From Termitomyces sp. T153 (lineage: Eukaryota; Basidiomycota; Agaricomycetes; Agaricales; Lyophyllaceae), in contig JACKQL020000017.1 in assembly GCA_018296165.2 (NCBI GenBank), positions 62,001 through 126,000 on the forward strand: a stretch of DNA of 64,000 nucleotides, read 5' to 3'. Shown here one piece after another: positions 33,061-44,405 of the stretch (positions are counted from its first letter, which is position 1; each line of letters begins with the position of its first letter). The notes under the pieces were generated by a model that was not told the DNA's origin, did no database searches, and worked only from the letters and a program-made list of their open reading frames with translations. The position numbers and the translations under genes were made by a program.

Positions 33061-34900
33061 CAACTTCTTCACCAAAGTTTGCCTCCAGTAGTGAAGAACA
33101 TAGAGGCATAGCAAACAAAAGTGGCATAGTCTTTGTCACTAAGGCCCTCAGGTCTGATGAGATCATGAAGCCATTTTTCAACTAGAAGTATGTGAGCATC
33201 ACTGGCAATAGCTTTGGCACTGCAAGGTACGTCACTATAAGTAGTGGTGCCATCATCTTGGAGAGGCTAAATATTGTCGCTGGTTGCTAACCAGGGGGCA
33301 GTGTCAGTGTCACTGGTGAAAGTTGCTAAAGGATGTGAATCATCATACTCAACCAGAGGAGGTAGGTGATGGGAAGCCATGGAAACTTGACAAAGTAGTG
33401 GCAGTGGTAGCTGAACTTGGTGAATGAACCCATGTAAGCGATCTATCCAATCCTCATAAATGGAGTTGTTGCTATTGTCAACTGGAGGGCTGCCAGACTG
33501 TGGTGGGCATTGTGAAAGACCATCAGGGCCATGGAAAGTTCCTTTGACATGGACCAGCTCAAAGTGAAACATCAAAATTGCCATAATCCAGCAGTTCATA
33601 CTAGTGGAAGGCTGGATGTCAGGGTTCTGAAGCATGCCCTTAATGTAGCGAGTGTTGACTTTGATGATAAGGTTCCTAACACCAATGAGGTACATCCATA
33701 AAGCTTGTAGCACTCGATAAAGGCCATAGAGTTCCAACTTGGGCTGACTGAATCTGGCTTCTCTGTCATTTAGCATAATCAATCCAAAGTGGTTGTAGCA
33801 GCATTCCTTGCGATTGTTACTAGTGCACTGGCAAAGGTAATATCTGACCACTATGTATGAGGTGTCCACCACTAAGATGACAGGGTCAGGCAATTCATAG
33901 TCAATAGGAACTAGGGGCTTAGTGTCTTGTAAGGCTTTCACAAGGTCACATTGAGCATTTATCTGGTCAGGGCCAAACTCAAAAGGGACACCAATGTGAG
34001 TAAGTTTTGTTAGGTTGTTGGATTGATGGGCAAAGTTCTTGACAAAAATCCTAAGTACCCCAACTGTGCCCAGAAAGGCTCAGACTTCCAATAGCAACTT
34101 GCAAGGGCCCCACTGCTCAATTAGGGTTAAGCGACTTTCATCAGGGATTTGACCACTAGGAGTGCAAACATGACCTAGAATCTTGAAAGTCGGGGTGCAA
34201 AGAACAAGTTTGTGACCAGAAAAAGTGCCACCGCAATATTTCATTTGCTGGAGAACCCTGTTGAGAAGCTCAAAGAACTCCCATAGCACTAGGCAAATGT
34301 TTGGATTAGCAGGATGTTTAGTGGGTTTACCATTAACAATCTTCTAGTCCTTGGGTCCTTTAGCACCAATGTCATTGATAAAGCTGAGCACATTATGGGG
34401 GATCTCTGGCTGCAAAATGAAAGTAATGTTGTTGTGAAAAATAGGCACAGAGTTGGTCCATCCCATTGGCAAGGTTACTAAGCAAAGAGCGCCAAACAGA
34501 GTCTGGAATGTTGTTAAGTCACATGAAGTGGGGTCAATAAGTCACTCGTCGTAGCCAACGTAGAGGTTGAGAGTGGTGCCACAGATGCATCCCACAAAAG
34601 ATTCTGCAATGTGGTCTGGAAAGGGTGGTACTCCAGAATGGCAAATGGTGACATGGTTTAGTGGCTCAAGACTGTGCACAATTCTGAGCTTACCATTCTT
34701 CCTGAGAACACAAAACCATCATGAGTGGTAAGCAGAGTTTAAAGGTTTGTAAACACCAGCACTAATCTTGTCATGAATAATCTTGCATACTTCCTTTTCT
34801 AGTCCTGGGGATATGGGGTGATTATGCTGGACCCACAGTATGTGTGGAATTATTGGTATGTGTACTGGCGGGAAAAAGTCAGGGTGCAAACTTCCTTGTT
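33061..34900 (-). pseudogene. pol: Reverse transcriptase-RNase H of family C
   Basis: RT segments in order: WFCVLRKNGKLRIVHSLEPLN, then the GWTNSV palm segment, then FIND near 34380 at the YxDD position (first Asp changed to Asn), followed by GAKGPK. The FLG connection leads to an RNase H domain (33941-33267 open) with a VVDTSY first Asp, a KLELYGL Glu and an HVKGTFHGPDGLS end. Stops and frameshifts break the RT part. I recognise the overall type as a Gypsy lineage widespread in Agaricomycetes. Confidence 0.82.
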
Positions 34901-36060
34901 TGGAATCTTCTCAAGCAAAAGCTTTTTCCTGCTTGGCGACCATGTCGACTAGTACGTTGATTTTGCTAGTAGTGAGGAATCCTGTATTGTGGTCCTTAAC
35001 AAGTTTTGCTTGTTGTTCACTAGTGAATTGCTTTGTCAGGACGAAAGGTGGTGGATTTGGATTGAGCTGAGGGATTGTCACTAGTGAATTGCCAATAATC
35101 TGGCACTCAATTCAGAAATCCTCGCTAACGTGGCTGGCAACTGGTTTGGTTTTCATAGCAATGGGTTTGTACTTCTTCTTTACTTGAACTCCTCTTTGCT
35201 TAGGAGGTTTGTTAGCAACAAACTGAGCGGGGAATGGAATGTTAATGTAGGTGGGGGTAGTGTCTGTAACGTGTGTATCAAGTGGTATGAAGTGACTGAG
35301 AATCCTTAGTGACAGTGAGCACCACAGGCTCTTCTCCATGGGGTAGCAAATTGATGTAGGCTTCAACAGGATCAACAGATGCAAAAGGTGCCTTATCCAA
35401 GGTAAGTCCATTAGTGGTATTGACGTTGGATCCTAGCAAAAACTGGGGTTCTTCAATAGCAAAAGTCAGCAATATATCTTTGAAAATGTCACTAGGGTCT
35501 TGTACCATATTAGTGCTAGTGCCTACTAGTCATTTGGGCATAACTGCTGTTCTAAACTGATTCCAGATGTCCTGTGATACTGAGCAAAGTTTGCCAACCA
35601 ATACTGTAACCTTGGTGCTTAAAGCCCGTTTGAAAACTGCCTTAGACTGCTCAATGTTGTAAATGGGTGGCATAGTTTGATATGCGCTGTCATTAGTTCT
35701 GTTGGAAGCAGCAAAATTCCTGTTAGCGGGGGGTACATAGTGACCAGGGATGCCAGAAAATGGGTGAATGGGAGGCTGAGTGATGGGTTCCTTAGTGACA
35801 GGCAGTTGTTCATTAGCGATGGTACATTCAGATGCTTTGCCTTTGTCTGCAGGCTTAGCGGCAGGAGCTGGAGTCAAATTGGAAGAGGATGAAGTTGCTG
35901 AGGTGTCACTAGTTGGGGGTGTTTCCTTTGGGGTATTGTTTGCTGGTTGATAAGCCATGCAGGGAACTTGTATGCCATCAAACTTTTTGCCAGGTTGCCT
36001 GAGTGCAAAGAGTTCATGTTCCAAAGCCTTGATCTGTTCTTCCTTGCTTAGCACTCAGCC
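34901..36060 (-). pseudogene. Gag-pol linker of family C; protease not identified
   Basis: Frames 36054-35530 and 35508-35112 are Ser/Pro/Ala-rich, then resemble the linker before RT in this lineage (VDPVEAYINLLP, SKEE). No Asp-Ser/Thr-Gly protease motif with an ILG partner is visible, so the protease is deleted or unrecognisably mutated. The function of this segment is not otherwise clear. Confidence 0.5.
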
Positions 36061-37555
36061 CATAGTGACATCCTGTTGCATTACTTCATGGATTAGCGAC
36101 TGCTGCATAGCTGCTTGCTTGGGATCTGGGTTAGCGTTGGAAGAGAGTCTGCCAGTAACAATTTGTCCTGGGTTAAGCCTGTGCCATTCCTCAATGTGTT
36201 CCATGTATAGTCACTTGCCAAAATAATTAGGGATCATAGTGCCTGATAGTAAAATGATCTTTCCTTCAGCATTCCAATGGACCTTACCCTGTTGAATCAT
36301 TTGCTCCAGTTTCATACACATGCCTCAGACCATGGTGTGACCAATTTCACTGCAAAAGTGGCAAGTGCTGTTAGCAAACTGTTGATGAGGTTGGGCATTA
36401 CCATTGGTCAAAAGAGCTTCCAAATGTTCCAAGGCACTGACTATCGCTGTGGTGGTTGTTAATTCCAAAGTTTCTCACTTAGGTGTAGGCACAGGGGCAG
36501 CTAGTGTGTTAGCAATTGGTGATGATGAAGGAATACCACTAGTGCCATTGCTGGTCTTGGTTGTAGAGGTGTCCATTCCCTTTAAAATCCATTTGGCGCC
36601 CTCGAATACTTGGTCAACATTGTAAGGGTCCTCAGGATGGTGGTTGGGAAGAGTGATTTTGAGGCGACGAATGAGTTTGGACCATAGTGACATAGGGATA
36701 CCTTGTTGGAACAAGCGATGTTCCTCATTACGATAGAGTTTACTGTTAGTGAGTAACCATCTGGCAATACATTGGAAATCCCTGTAGTAATCAGAGAACC
36801 TTCCCAAAGTTGCTAAGCCACTGTTGAAAGTCTGGTTGACCAGTCATTCCAAGTTGCCAAGGTTATAACAAGCACTAGTGTCAGTGCCAGGATACAGCCT
36901 AAGCACTGCCAATTTCCATTCCTGGTAAGTATATGGTCAGGGAGCATTGTTGCCAATATTGTCACCAAATTCAGGTAAGCTAAGCCAGGTTTCTGCTGTG
37001 TTGTAAGAGACATATTGCGATGCATATTCCTTCTTCTGGGTGTTGTCAGCAATGCCGCAGTCAGCGAAGAGGTATTCCAGTTCCTTGAAGTATTGGGGGA
37101 GTTTCCTAGGGCAGCTCTCATCCCATTTAGATGCAGGTGTCATTGCGTGGTGGCATTCTAGCATGCTGAGTGGTGGGGTCATTGTTCATATTAGCAATTG
37201 TCGGGTTTAGCAAAGGAAGGGGGTTAGTTGGTGATGAAGGGATAGATTGGGCTTCTGGGAAAAAGATAGAGTTGGTCGGGGTCAAAGATGAAAGTGGTGC
37301 ATCAAGGAAACTTTTGATAAAGGTGCCTGGGAAATCGGCAAGGATTTCGCTAACATCACAAAGGTTTTTAGCAGTTTTGAGCTCATTGGCAAGAGGTTGA
37401 GGACAGGCTGCTGGCAAAGAGTGCTGAGGGGTCAAAAATGAAGGCGGAGGTGATTTGACAAGGTTTTCCAAGTGACATTTTGCTTGAGCTCTGGTTTCTG
37501 GCAGAATGGTTAACTTCAAAGTCCCTTGTGGTGGGCTCCAAAATGATGTACTCAT
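36061..37555 (-). pseudogene. gag: Gag of family C
   Basis: A Pro-rich N-terminus (37555-37127) precedes the Gag core: WDESCPRKLPQYFKELEYLF, then YASQYVSYNTAETWLSLPEF, and TYQEWKLAVLRLYPG. A knuckle-like CHFCSEIGHT...C lies near 36380-36330 with a stop between its His and last Cys. At least four stops and frameshifts. Upstream, 37556-37955 is a CpG-poor leader with no ORF of interest. Confidence 0.78.
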
Positions 37556-37955
37556 ATGCCACCTAGTGCTGTGCAGGAAACCTAAAAAGAGGACCTAACA
37601 CTAGTCACTAGATAGGGTAGCTGGCAGTAGGAAGTTAATAGTTGAGGGCGAGTCAGTAACCATCTCAGAGAACTAGAGCAAAAGTTGTGTTGTGGAGTGA
37701 AGTCATTTGAAGTCACTATTGCTAGTGGAAGTCACTAGTGACGATAAGGAAAGAAAAAGGGTAAAGACCAGTAACATCACTAAGACAAAGCGCCCTCTTA
37801 ACAGAGGTAGTAGAGAGTGAGGGAATAGGGTAGAAATGGGGAAAGGCAGTAATAGGAAGACTAAAATCAAGGGATGAATGTAAACTGGTTGCTAGCCATA
37901 GTTGCTAGCATTGCTAAGTCAGATTAACTAAAATAGGCACCCACAGTTGGCACCA

Positions 37956-38450
37956 CACTAAGTCAAGGTTGAAGTCAAGAAGGCTTATTGCTAAGCCTGA
38001 GTCAAAGGTGATAGAAGAGGGAAAGAAGCAAAGTGAAATCTCTTGCTGGTAAGCTCAAAGATAGCAGTTCTCCAATTGTTCCCTTTTTTTAGTGTCTATG
38101 TACAGTCAGTATTTATACGTTTCAAAGTATAGTATGGGAAAGTAAACAAATAGGCACCACTAGTGATGGTGTCTGTCACTGTGTTTATGGTGCATACGAG
38201 GCATCAGTCTGTAACTAAGTGAAAAATCATAGGCAAAGTCTTGGTGGCACCTAATTGCAAATGAAACCAAAAAGAAACGAGTCCGATGTCAATACCTGAA
38301 GCATAGACGCCGTTCAAGTATGTTGGTAAGCTCAGCAAAAGAAATGATAGTAAAAAGGTATGTGTCTGATAATTTGTCCATATATAGTAAGAGAATGCCA
38401 TTTTGTCACTAGAGTCACTAGGATTGCTAATAATCATCACTAGGGAGGGT
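37956..38450 (-). repeat. Probable 5' LTR of family C
   Basis: Non-coding, with a TATATATGG-like box (minus strand, near 38385) and a downstream TGGTGCCAACTGTGGGTGCC at 37955-37936 that could be a tRNA-type primer-binding site. No second LTR copy is in the window, so edges are approximate. Short motifs such as CACTAGTG recur here and in the adjacent leader. Confidence 0.4.
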
Positions 38451-39448
38451 CTAGGCCTTGATGATTTAGGCCCAAGTTCCAGACTCCATGTGATGTTTCT
38501 CATGATTGGTAAGTCTCATGGTTGCTAAAGTCTTGTGCTTCAGTCCAATCCTTGGGCTAGGTCTCATGTGCTGAGTGTTGTGACTTGTGTTGGATTCAAG
38601 GTAGTCAGCTGCCGCTAAGTCCGAAATGCTAAAAATGGTGCTCAGCAATAACTGGGGCTCATCAGCGGGCAGAGGTGTGAGTTCCTTCCTTTCTTGGCCA
38701 CCTTGGGGCTTAGGAATTCCTTGGTCTTGTTCCAGAGTTGTTGGAGGCATTGGGGTCCTTCCAATTGTTGGGTGGAGGTAATGGCCGAGTCAACCAAGGG
38801 GTCCTAACTGACTCTGGAAGTGGTGTCTGGAGTTGGGCATAGCATCAGTCTTGAGATCTTGCTCTGTTGTTGGTGGGGTTACTGGCTTGAGCTTGATTCC
38901 AATGATGGCAGAGCCAGTGTGGGAGGGTGGAATTTCTTGGGGGTGGGTGTGGGTGAGAGTTGGATAGTCTGCTGGCATGGTAGTGGGGTTCTGCTATTGG
39001 GTTACAATGCTGTTGGGAACTTGCTGGGTTCATCCTGACAGCTTGTAGAGTTGCTTGTGGGTTGGTGGATCCAAAGACGGGCTTTGGGGAAGTGCATTCT
39101 CAGTGGTCTCGTCATTGTTCTAGCAGGATTGGTGATCTTCTTCATGCAATGGGTGATTTTTTGTGGCGGATTTGTCTTATTGTTGTTGGAGGGGTGGGAG
39201 TGCAGTGCTGGAGAAGTTTGTTGATCATTGAGTCAAATTATTGCCAGGGTTTAGTGTGCTGCTTTTGGTGACATCAGGGTCAACCTTCATGGGGAAGCAG
39301 TGCTGGTGGAGAGGGTAGGGGAAGGGTGGGAGGTGGTCTGTGGAAGTGGTGTAGGGTTGGGCATGAGTGGGGAGAGTGTCTGTGGAGAGAGCCATTGTAT
39401 GGGTATAACCAGAGCAGAAGGGATGTTTGGTGTCAGATCCATGACTCA
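38451..39448 (-). other. Unassigned; possibly diverged Gag-type sequence
   Basis: Minus-strand frames at 38750-38466 and 38978-38790 are Pro/Ser/Thr-rich without a recognisable domain. It lies between the family C LTR and the start of E2 gag, so it may be the E2 gag N-terminal region of a diverged subfamily or part of another insertion. I cannot decide. Confidence 0.35.
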
Positions 39449-39565
39449 ATGTGCCTTGGCAAATTGGGCAGGGCTATATGAATCATAAGGGTTTCCAGGC
39501 ATGGGTTGACCATAGACATTGGAAGTGTTTGGCAAATGTGTGTGTGGAGCTGACACAGACATCAT
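39449..39565 (-). pseudogene. gag: Start of E2 gag
   Basis: Two ATGs (39565, 39562) then M-S-V-S, PMPGNPYDSYSP and a stop. This parallels the E3 Gag start (M-S-V-F-N-P, LLENPYAPFYPGP) and the E4 start at 41485. It is 30 nt from the 5' LTR edge. Confidence 0.6.
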
Positions 39566-39581
39566 GAATGGGGTAAGGTAG

Positions 39582-39594
39582 AGTCTTGATATTA
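39582..39594 (-). other. Self-primer binding site of E2 (intact)
   Basis: AGTCTTGATATTA on the plus strand directly abuts the LTR (39595). Reading with the element it is TAATATCAAGACT, the exact complement of the predicted transcript start AGTCTTGATATTA present in the E3 LTRs (12 of 13 in the A1-type LTRs). Confidence 0.8.
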
Positions 39595-40740
39595 TGTCAG
39601 GTTCCGCTGACCATGGGGGCTCAGCTACACTGGGCAAGTCCTTACTAGGCAGATGTGATTCCCTGCACTGACAACTGGGCATTCAGAGGTGTTCAAAACA
39701 CTGGGGACTTGTGAGGATAGTTGGTGGAGATTGATCCAAGCAAGTCCAGGAAGGTCCAGAGGAGTAGGGGACAAGCTGAGGGGAAGGGGGATGGGCTTGG
39801 CAGGGTTCAGGCACAAGTCCATATGCAAGTATTGTAGGTGTGGAGGAGGCAGAGGCTATGCAAGTGATGGAAGCAGAGCCAGAGTTTGATGGGGAATCAA
39901 TGAAGGTTGATAGAGCTTGGAGCCAAGCATGTAGTGAGGTCTGGAGTTGGTTAAAGAGTGTCTGGGATTTGTAATTGTAATTGTGGGGTTCACAAAGGTG
40001 TTAAGATTGAGAAAGATAGGAACATGATGGACAGGATGGATCAAACAAGATGAGACAGAGTCAAACAAAATGAAACAGAGTCAAGATGAGATTGAGATGA
40101 GAACGAGAATAGATTCAGGCAGAGATACAAAATGATAATGAAAATGATAATGGAATAGAGATGAGACCAGACTGGGAGACTGAGAGTAAGAAAACAAGAC
40201 ATGGAACACAAAACACAAGAGAGAAACAATCGGACCATAGGTAACATTAAGCAATATAAGACTAGAGTATGAAGAGCTACTCTATGTCTTATATACTGAC
40301 TACTGGAGAGCTCTGGGGAACATTGGCTGTGGTGGCAGGGCTTGGCAGAGCTTGATGGAGTCAACAGGTGTCAGTTACAATCAGAGGGTGGGCTGCATTG
40401 ATATGTTGATGAGATCAATTGGTGACACAGGCTGTTCCAAGGTTGTCATGATACTCCAAAGTAAGTTGGAGGAACCAGGGTGTTGAGTTGATGACATGTA
40501 ATAGGGTTAGGCACAGCGGGGGAATGGTCCCAGGGCTCAGGAGATTCAGGGGAAGCATTGCCAACTGCGGGGAAGACATCGGAGTTGGCCAGGGGGCTGT
40601 CAGAGTTAGCTGAAGATGTGTCAGAGTTAGCTGGAGTAGGCACAGAGCACTGTGGAAGTTCAGCAAGGTGTTGGGGGAGGTTATGGGGGGGCAGGGAGTT
40701 GTTGGGTGATGTGCAGGGGTCCAGGGAATGAGTTGTGACA
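39595..40740 (-). repeat. 5' LTR of E2
   Basis: TGTCAGGTTCCGCTG to GTTGTGACA, paired with 18331-19478. It is followed by the target duplicate CCTTG. In the aligned stretches most differences from its partner are TG/CA alternations typical of CpG decay. Its own self-primer complement has lost one base (AATATAAGACT near 40252). Confidence 0.9.
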
Positions 40741-41485
40741 CCTTGCACTGCATGTGGAAGGAGCAGGAAGGGTTCTAAAGGTCCTCAAATCAATGGGGGT
40801 TCAGACTGGTGTGGATTTCTTTGACCAGGGCATGGAGCTCATTTTGCAGGTTGGTGCCAATTCCCAGAGTGCCTTGTGTGGTTTTGGGGAGGTTTTTCTG
40901 CAGGTGACATTTGTGGAAGTTGAGGAGCCAATCTGCTCAAACATCCAGAGTTGTGGAGGTGTCAAGGTAGCCTAGGTTGATGAGAAGGGTGCAGGCATGC
41001 CTTGCAAACTCTGCAGGGGAGAGGCAGAGGGAGCAGAGGACTTTGTTGCACTGCTGGACATAGGCTTTGACCCATTGCTGTCTGGGGGAGGGAGGGGTTT
41101 GAGCAGAAAATGGCAATTGAGGAGAAGAATAGTTATCTGGGTGCTCTGGAGGGGCTGGGGCTGTGGCAGGAACTGGGTATGCATAGTAGTGAGTGGGTGG
41201 GAAGTAGGTGGGGTTGGGGGATGCTGTAGAGAATTCTCTATGGTACATGTGGGGGTAGTTGCCATTGGCAGAGAATGCTAAAGGGTAGTGCCAGCCTAAA
41301 GGTATTCCCTGGCTGATGGAGGGAGTGTAGAATGCCTGGTTGGGGTCAGGGGTCCAATGGCAGGGAATGTACTAATCTGCAGGTGGGCCTGGGTAGAACA
41401 GGGCATACTGATTTTCAGGGACTGGCCAACTGTGGATGTTAGTTAGGTAGCTAGCTGGGTTGTACATGGGGTTATATGCAGACAT
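40741..41485 (-). pseudogene. gag: N-terminal part of E4 gag
   Basis: ATG at 41485 (M-S-A-Y-N-P), then FYPGPPAD, HWTPDPNQAFYTPSISQGIPLGW and SPAEFAR, matching the E3 Gag. One stop near 41373 and others near 40935 and 40785. It runs to CCTTG at 40741-40745 and continues at 18330 on the far side of E2. Confidence 0.85.
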
Positions 41486-41504
41486 CAAGAATGGAGTAAG
41501 GGGG

Positions 41505-41971
41505 AGTCTTGATATTATATCAGGTTCCACTAACTATGGGGGCTCAGCTACACTGGCAAGTCCTTACTAGGCAGACACAATGTCCTGTGCTTGTAACCTA
41601 GCATTCTGGAGGTGGCATGAACAATAGGGACTTGCAAGGAGGAACCAAGGGAAGCAGTCTAAGCAAGTCCAGAGTGGTCTGGAAAAGTCTAAGACCAAGT
41701 ATATTGACATTGTGCTTGGGCAGGCATCAGGAACAAGTTTGTGGGCACATATATAGAATGTGGGGTACACAGAGGCTTTGCAAGTAATGGGAGCAGAGCT
41801 GGAGTTTGATGAGGGATCTGTCAAGACTGATGGGTGCTGGGGCCAAACAAGGGGCAAGGTCCCAGACTTGTTGTAAGAATGTTTGAAGGTTGTAGCACAT
41901 GTGTGGAGTTTGTAATGATGTTAGAGATGAAGGGACTTAGGAAAACAAAGAAAATAGAGACAGTCAAGGCA
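41505..41971 (-). repeat. 5' LTR of E4 (partial) with self-primer binding site
   Basis: AGTCTTGATATTA at 41505-41517 is the primer-binding site. The LTR begins at 41518 (TATCAGG for TGTCAGG). It is cut at about 41971 by a family B LTR; the promoter half of this LTR is not found on the other side, so the join is a deletion or rearrangement. Confidence 0.8.
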
Positions 41972-42320
41972 AATCTGGAGTCCAATCAAAAGTGGAAATC
42001 CATTGTAAATGACCTCAATCTCTGGACTCTCTGCACACAATTACATACCAATATACCCAAAAGATAGCCCTTGGTCAGAAGTACCTGTGGTTCAAGGATG
42101 GGAGGCCTACAATGAGTGGTAGGCCTGGAATACATGAAACTATCCAGAGGTCTAGTAAGAGGCCATGTGGAAGGGGCAACACTTGTCAGAATTACAGACA
42201 GAGAACCAGTGCAGCCTGATGGTTAAAACTGGAGCCAGCAGATAGGGAAGTGAAAGGAAAATAAAGGAAAACCATAAGGAGGGAGAACAGAGCAAAAGGG
42301 GACTGGAACATCCCCTGACA
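41972..42320 (-). repeat. 3' LTR (partial) of deleted family B element
   Basis: Nearly identical to 44058-44405, including AAATCTGGAGTCCAATC and CATTGTAAATGACC. The outer 200 bp of the LTR are missing. The polypurine-tract complement TCACCCCCCCTCTAG follows at 42321-42335. Confidence 0.85.
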
Positions 42321-42409
42321 TCACCCCCCCTCTAGTGTGCAGTGTCTCAATGTACTGGGTAGAAGAAGTCATGAATTGCCTGGTCTACTGCTGAAATAGG
42401 GTAGATGCC

Positions 42410-43340
42410 TCAAATGGCCTTGCAGGGGTGCCTGCCAGTGTCCAGAAAGAATGGAGTCATCTGTGTGGAAGAGTGGACATGGTTGTTATACTGGAACTCA
42501 GCATCTGGCAGGAGCTCATTCCAATCATCCTGCCTCTCATTACAAAAGAGGCAGAGATACTGTTCCAATTCCTGATTTACATGTTCCATCTGCCCATCTG
42601 ACTGGGGATGGTAGGCAGTAGTGGTATGGAGCTTCACTCCAAGCAGGCAGTATAGTTCCTGAGTAAATTCTGCCACAAACTGGGGGCCTCAATTGGAGAC
42701 ATACCTATCTGACAGACCATAGAGCTTTCAGACATTCTTCCAATACAGACTAGCTGCTCCCAAGGCAGAGCATGTTGTGTGGGTAGGGATGAAATGGGCT
42801 TGTTTACCATAGAGGTCCACAACTACCATCACTGCATTGTACCCATGAGCATCTGAGAGTTCCACAATGAAATCCACTGATGCAACACTCTAGCAAGCAG
42901 CTGGAATATGGAGTGGGTGGAGCTGGCCCATGGGCACTTGGCAGCAAGGCTTGGTGCAAAGACAAAGATCACAGATGCTAGTGTAGGTGCCTACATATTG
43001 GGAGATCTGTGGCCACCAATAGTTCCAGGATACCAGCTCCAGTATCTTCCACCTTCTAGGATGTCCAGCTACCTGAGAGTCATGATGTTGTTCTAGAATG
43101 TGCTGGCAAAGTTCAGTAATGTTGGGCACATAAATGCGTCTTCTGAAGGTCAGAAGGCCATCCTGGAGACCCTACTCATTGGCATGTAACTCCTCCTGGG
43201 TGTTGAAAGATGCACAGTGCATAGGTTCAGGCTCAACCAGCCTTCATGTAAGAGAGGACCCAGGCAATTTTCAAGGCATCTGAGGTAAAGGCTTTGCCAC
43301 TCAGCTAGATGTAGGTGATACAGGACTGGAGGAAGCATTC
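42410..43340 (-). pseudogene. pol: Integrase of deleted family B element, fused to gag
   Basis: Zinc domain (HILEQHHDSQVAGHP ... CDLC) near 43100-42950, core with VDFIVEL Asp, a second Asp position mutated (SNxGPQF), and the Glu in GQMEHVNQ kept. It ends shortly before the LTR without a chromodomain. Upstream, the gag N-terminus reads directly into this segment around 43305-43340, so protease, RT and RNase H have been lost in one internal deletion. Confidence 0.82.
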
Positions 43341-43733
43341 TCCAGCCTTATGATCTCTATTATATATATCAGGGAGTGCAGGATGAGGGAGTTTAGGATG
43401 GGAAGCTGAAGGGCCTAAGCCAGATGCAGATGCAAACTGTTCTGCAGCAGCTGGAGCCAGGAAGCCTGAGCTAAGTGCAGACACAAACTGTTCTGCATCT
43501 GCTGGGGGCATAGGAGGTGTAGTAGGAGCAAGGGGAAGACATTCCAGAAGGGCTTGGAGAGAAAGAGATACTACTTCAGTAGTTTGATGGAGTCTGGTGA
43601 GTTCAGCCATGTGGGAAGTAAGGGAGGCTTGGGTAAGTTGAACCTGTATCTCCAGGGACAGCAAACAACTCCAGGCATTGTCCTGGGGGCTTGAAGTGTC
43701 AGGGGGAGGTGCTGGAGAGGTTGGCTGGGTCAT
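43305..43733 (-). pseudogene. gag: Gag N-terminus of deleted family B element
   Basis: ATG at 43733. The open frame of 142 codons contains a helical region (LEIQVQLTQASLTSHMAELT) and two imperfect repeats around AEQF(V/A)SA, then ALPDIYNRDHKAGECFLQSCITYI, matching 47340-47410 of the fuller B copy. A stop ends it at the deletion joint. Confidence 0.75.
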
Positions 43734-43836
43734 AGGAAGAGCACAAGGGCACTAAGACACTGGTGAGGGAGAGACCTTTTGAGAAACCAAGTAGAAGCTC
43801 AAGTAACCAAAAAGGGGGCTCCCAGACCAAATCTAG

Positions 43837-44405
43837 AGACTTGTTCTGCTGTAAGGGTAACCTCTGGAGGCTGTGGCTCAGTCACACAACTAGCAGAGAG
43901 AGATTCAAAGTTTATTCAGTATCTACAAGAAATTCTAGAGTTTTAACTACTCACCTGGCAGAGGGAGATCCAAAGAGAACAAGTCTAAGAATCCCCAATG
44001 CCAGTGTTCAGAAAATTTACTCTAGAGCTTCTGAAAACAACACCCAACAACAACCAAATCTGGAGTCCAATCAAAAGTGGAAATCCATTGTAAATGACCT
44101 CAATCTCTGGACTCTCTGCACACAACTACATACCAATATACCCAAAAGATAGCCCTTGGTCAGAAGTACCTGTGGTCTGAAGATGGGAGGCCTACAATAA
44201 GTGGTAGGCCTGGAATACATGAAACAATCCAGGGGTCTGGTAAGAGGCCATGTGGAAGGGGCAACACTTGTTGGAATTACAGACAGAGAACTGGTGCAGC
44301 CTTATGGTTCAAACTGGAGCCAGCAGATAGGAAAGTGAAAGGAGAATAAAGGAAAACTATAAGGAGGGAGAACAGAGCAAAGGGGGACTGGGACATCCCC
44401 TGACA
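43837..44405 (-). repeat. 5' LTR and self-primer binding site of deleted family B element
   Basis: LTR 43850-44405 (556 bp, longer than the 350-369 bp of other B copies). AGACTTGTTCT at 43837-43847 beside it is the complement of AGAACAAGTCT at 43976-43986 inside the LTR, the same 11-nt pair as in the element at 46212. Confidence 0.85.

Larger units (their letters stand above)
18331..40740 (-). mobile_element. E2: family A element with nested insertions, target duplication CCTTG
   Basis: Outer LTRs at 18331-19478 (3') and 39595-40740 (5') are 1148 and 1146 bp; in the stretches I aligned they differ mainly by C/T and G/A changes. CCTTG at 18326-18330 and 40741-40745 is a perfect 5-bp duplication, and E4 gag continues across it at the same codon. 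Within it lie the E2 antisense gene, E3, family C, an unassigned stretch and the start of E2 gag. Most of E2 pol is gone, so internal rearrangement accompanied the later insertions. Confidence 0.85.

Noticed and set aside
37600..38450. CRISPR-like or satellite array from recurring CACTAGTG and TTGCTA motifs
   Set aside because: Spacing is irregular and motif length is short; it is more simply a compositional feature of the family C LTR and leader.
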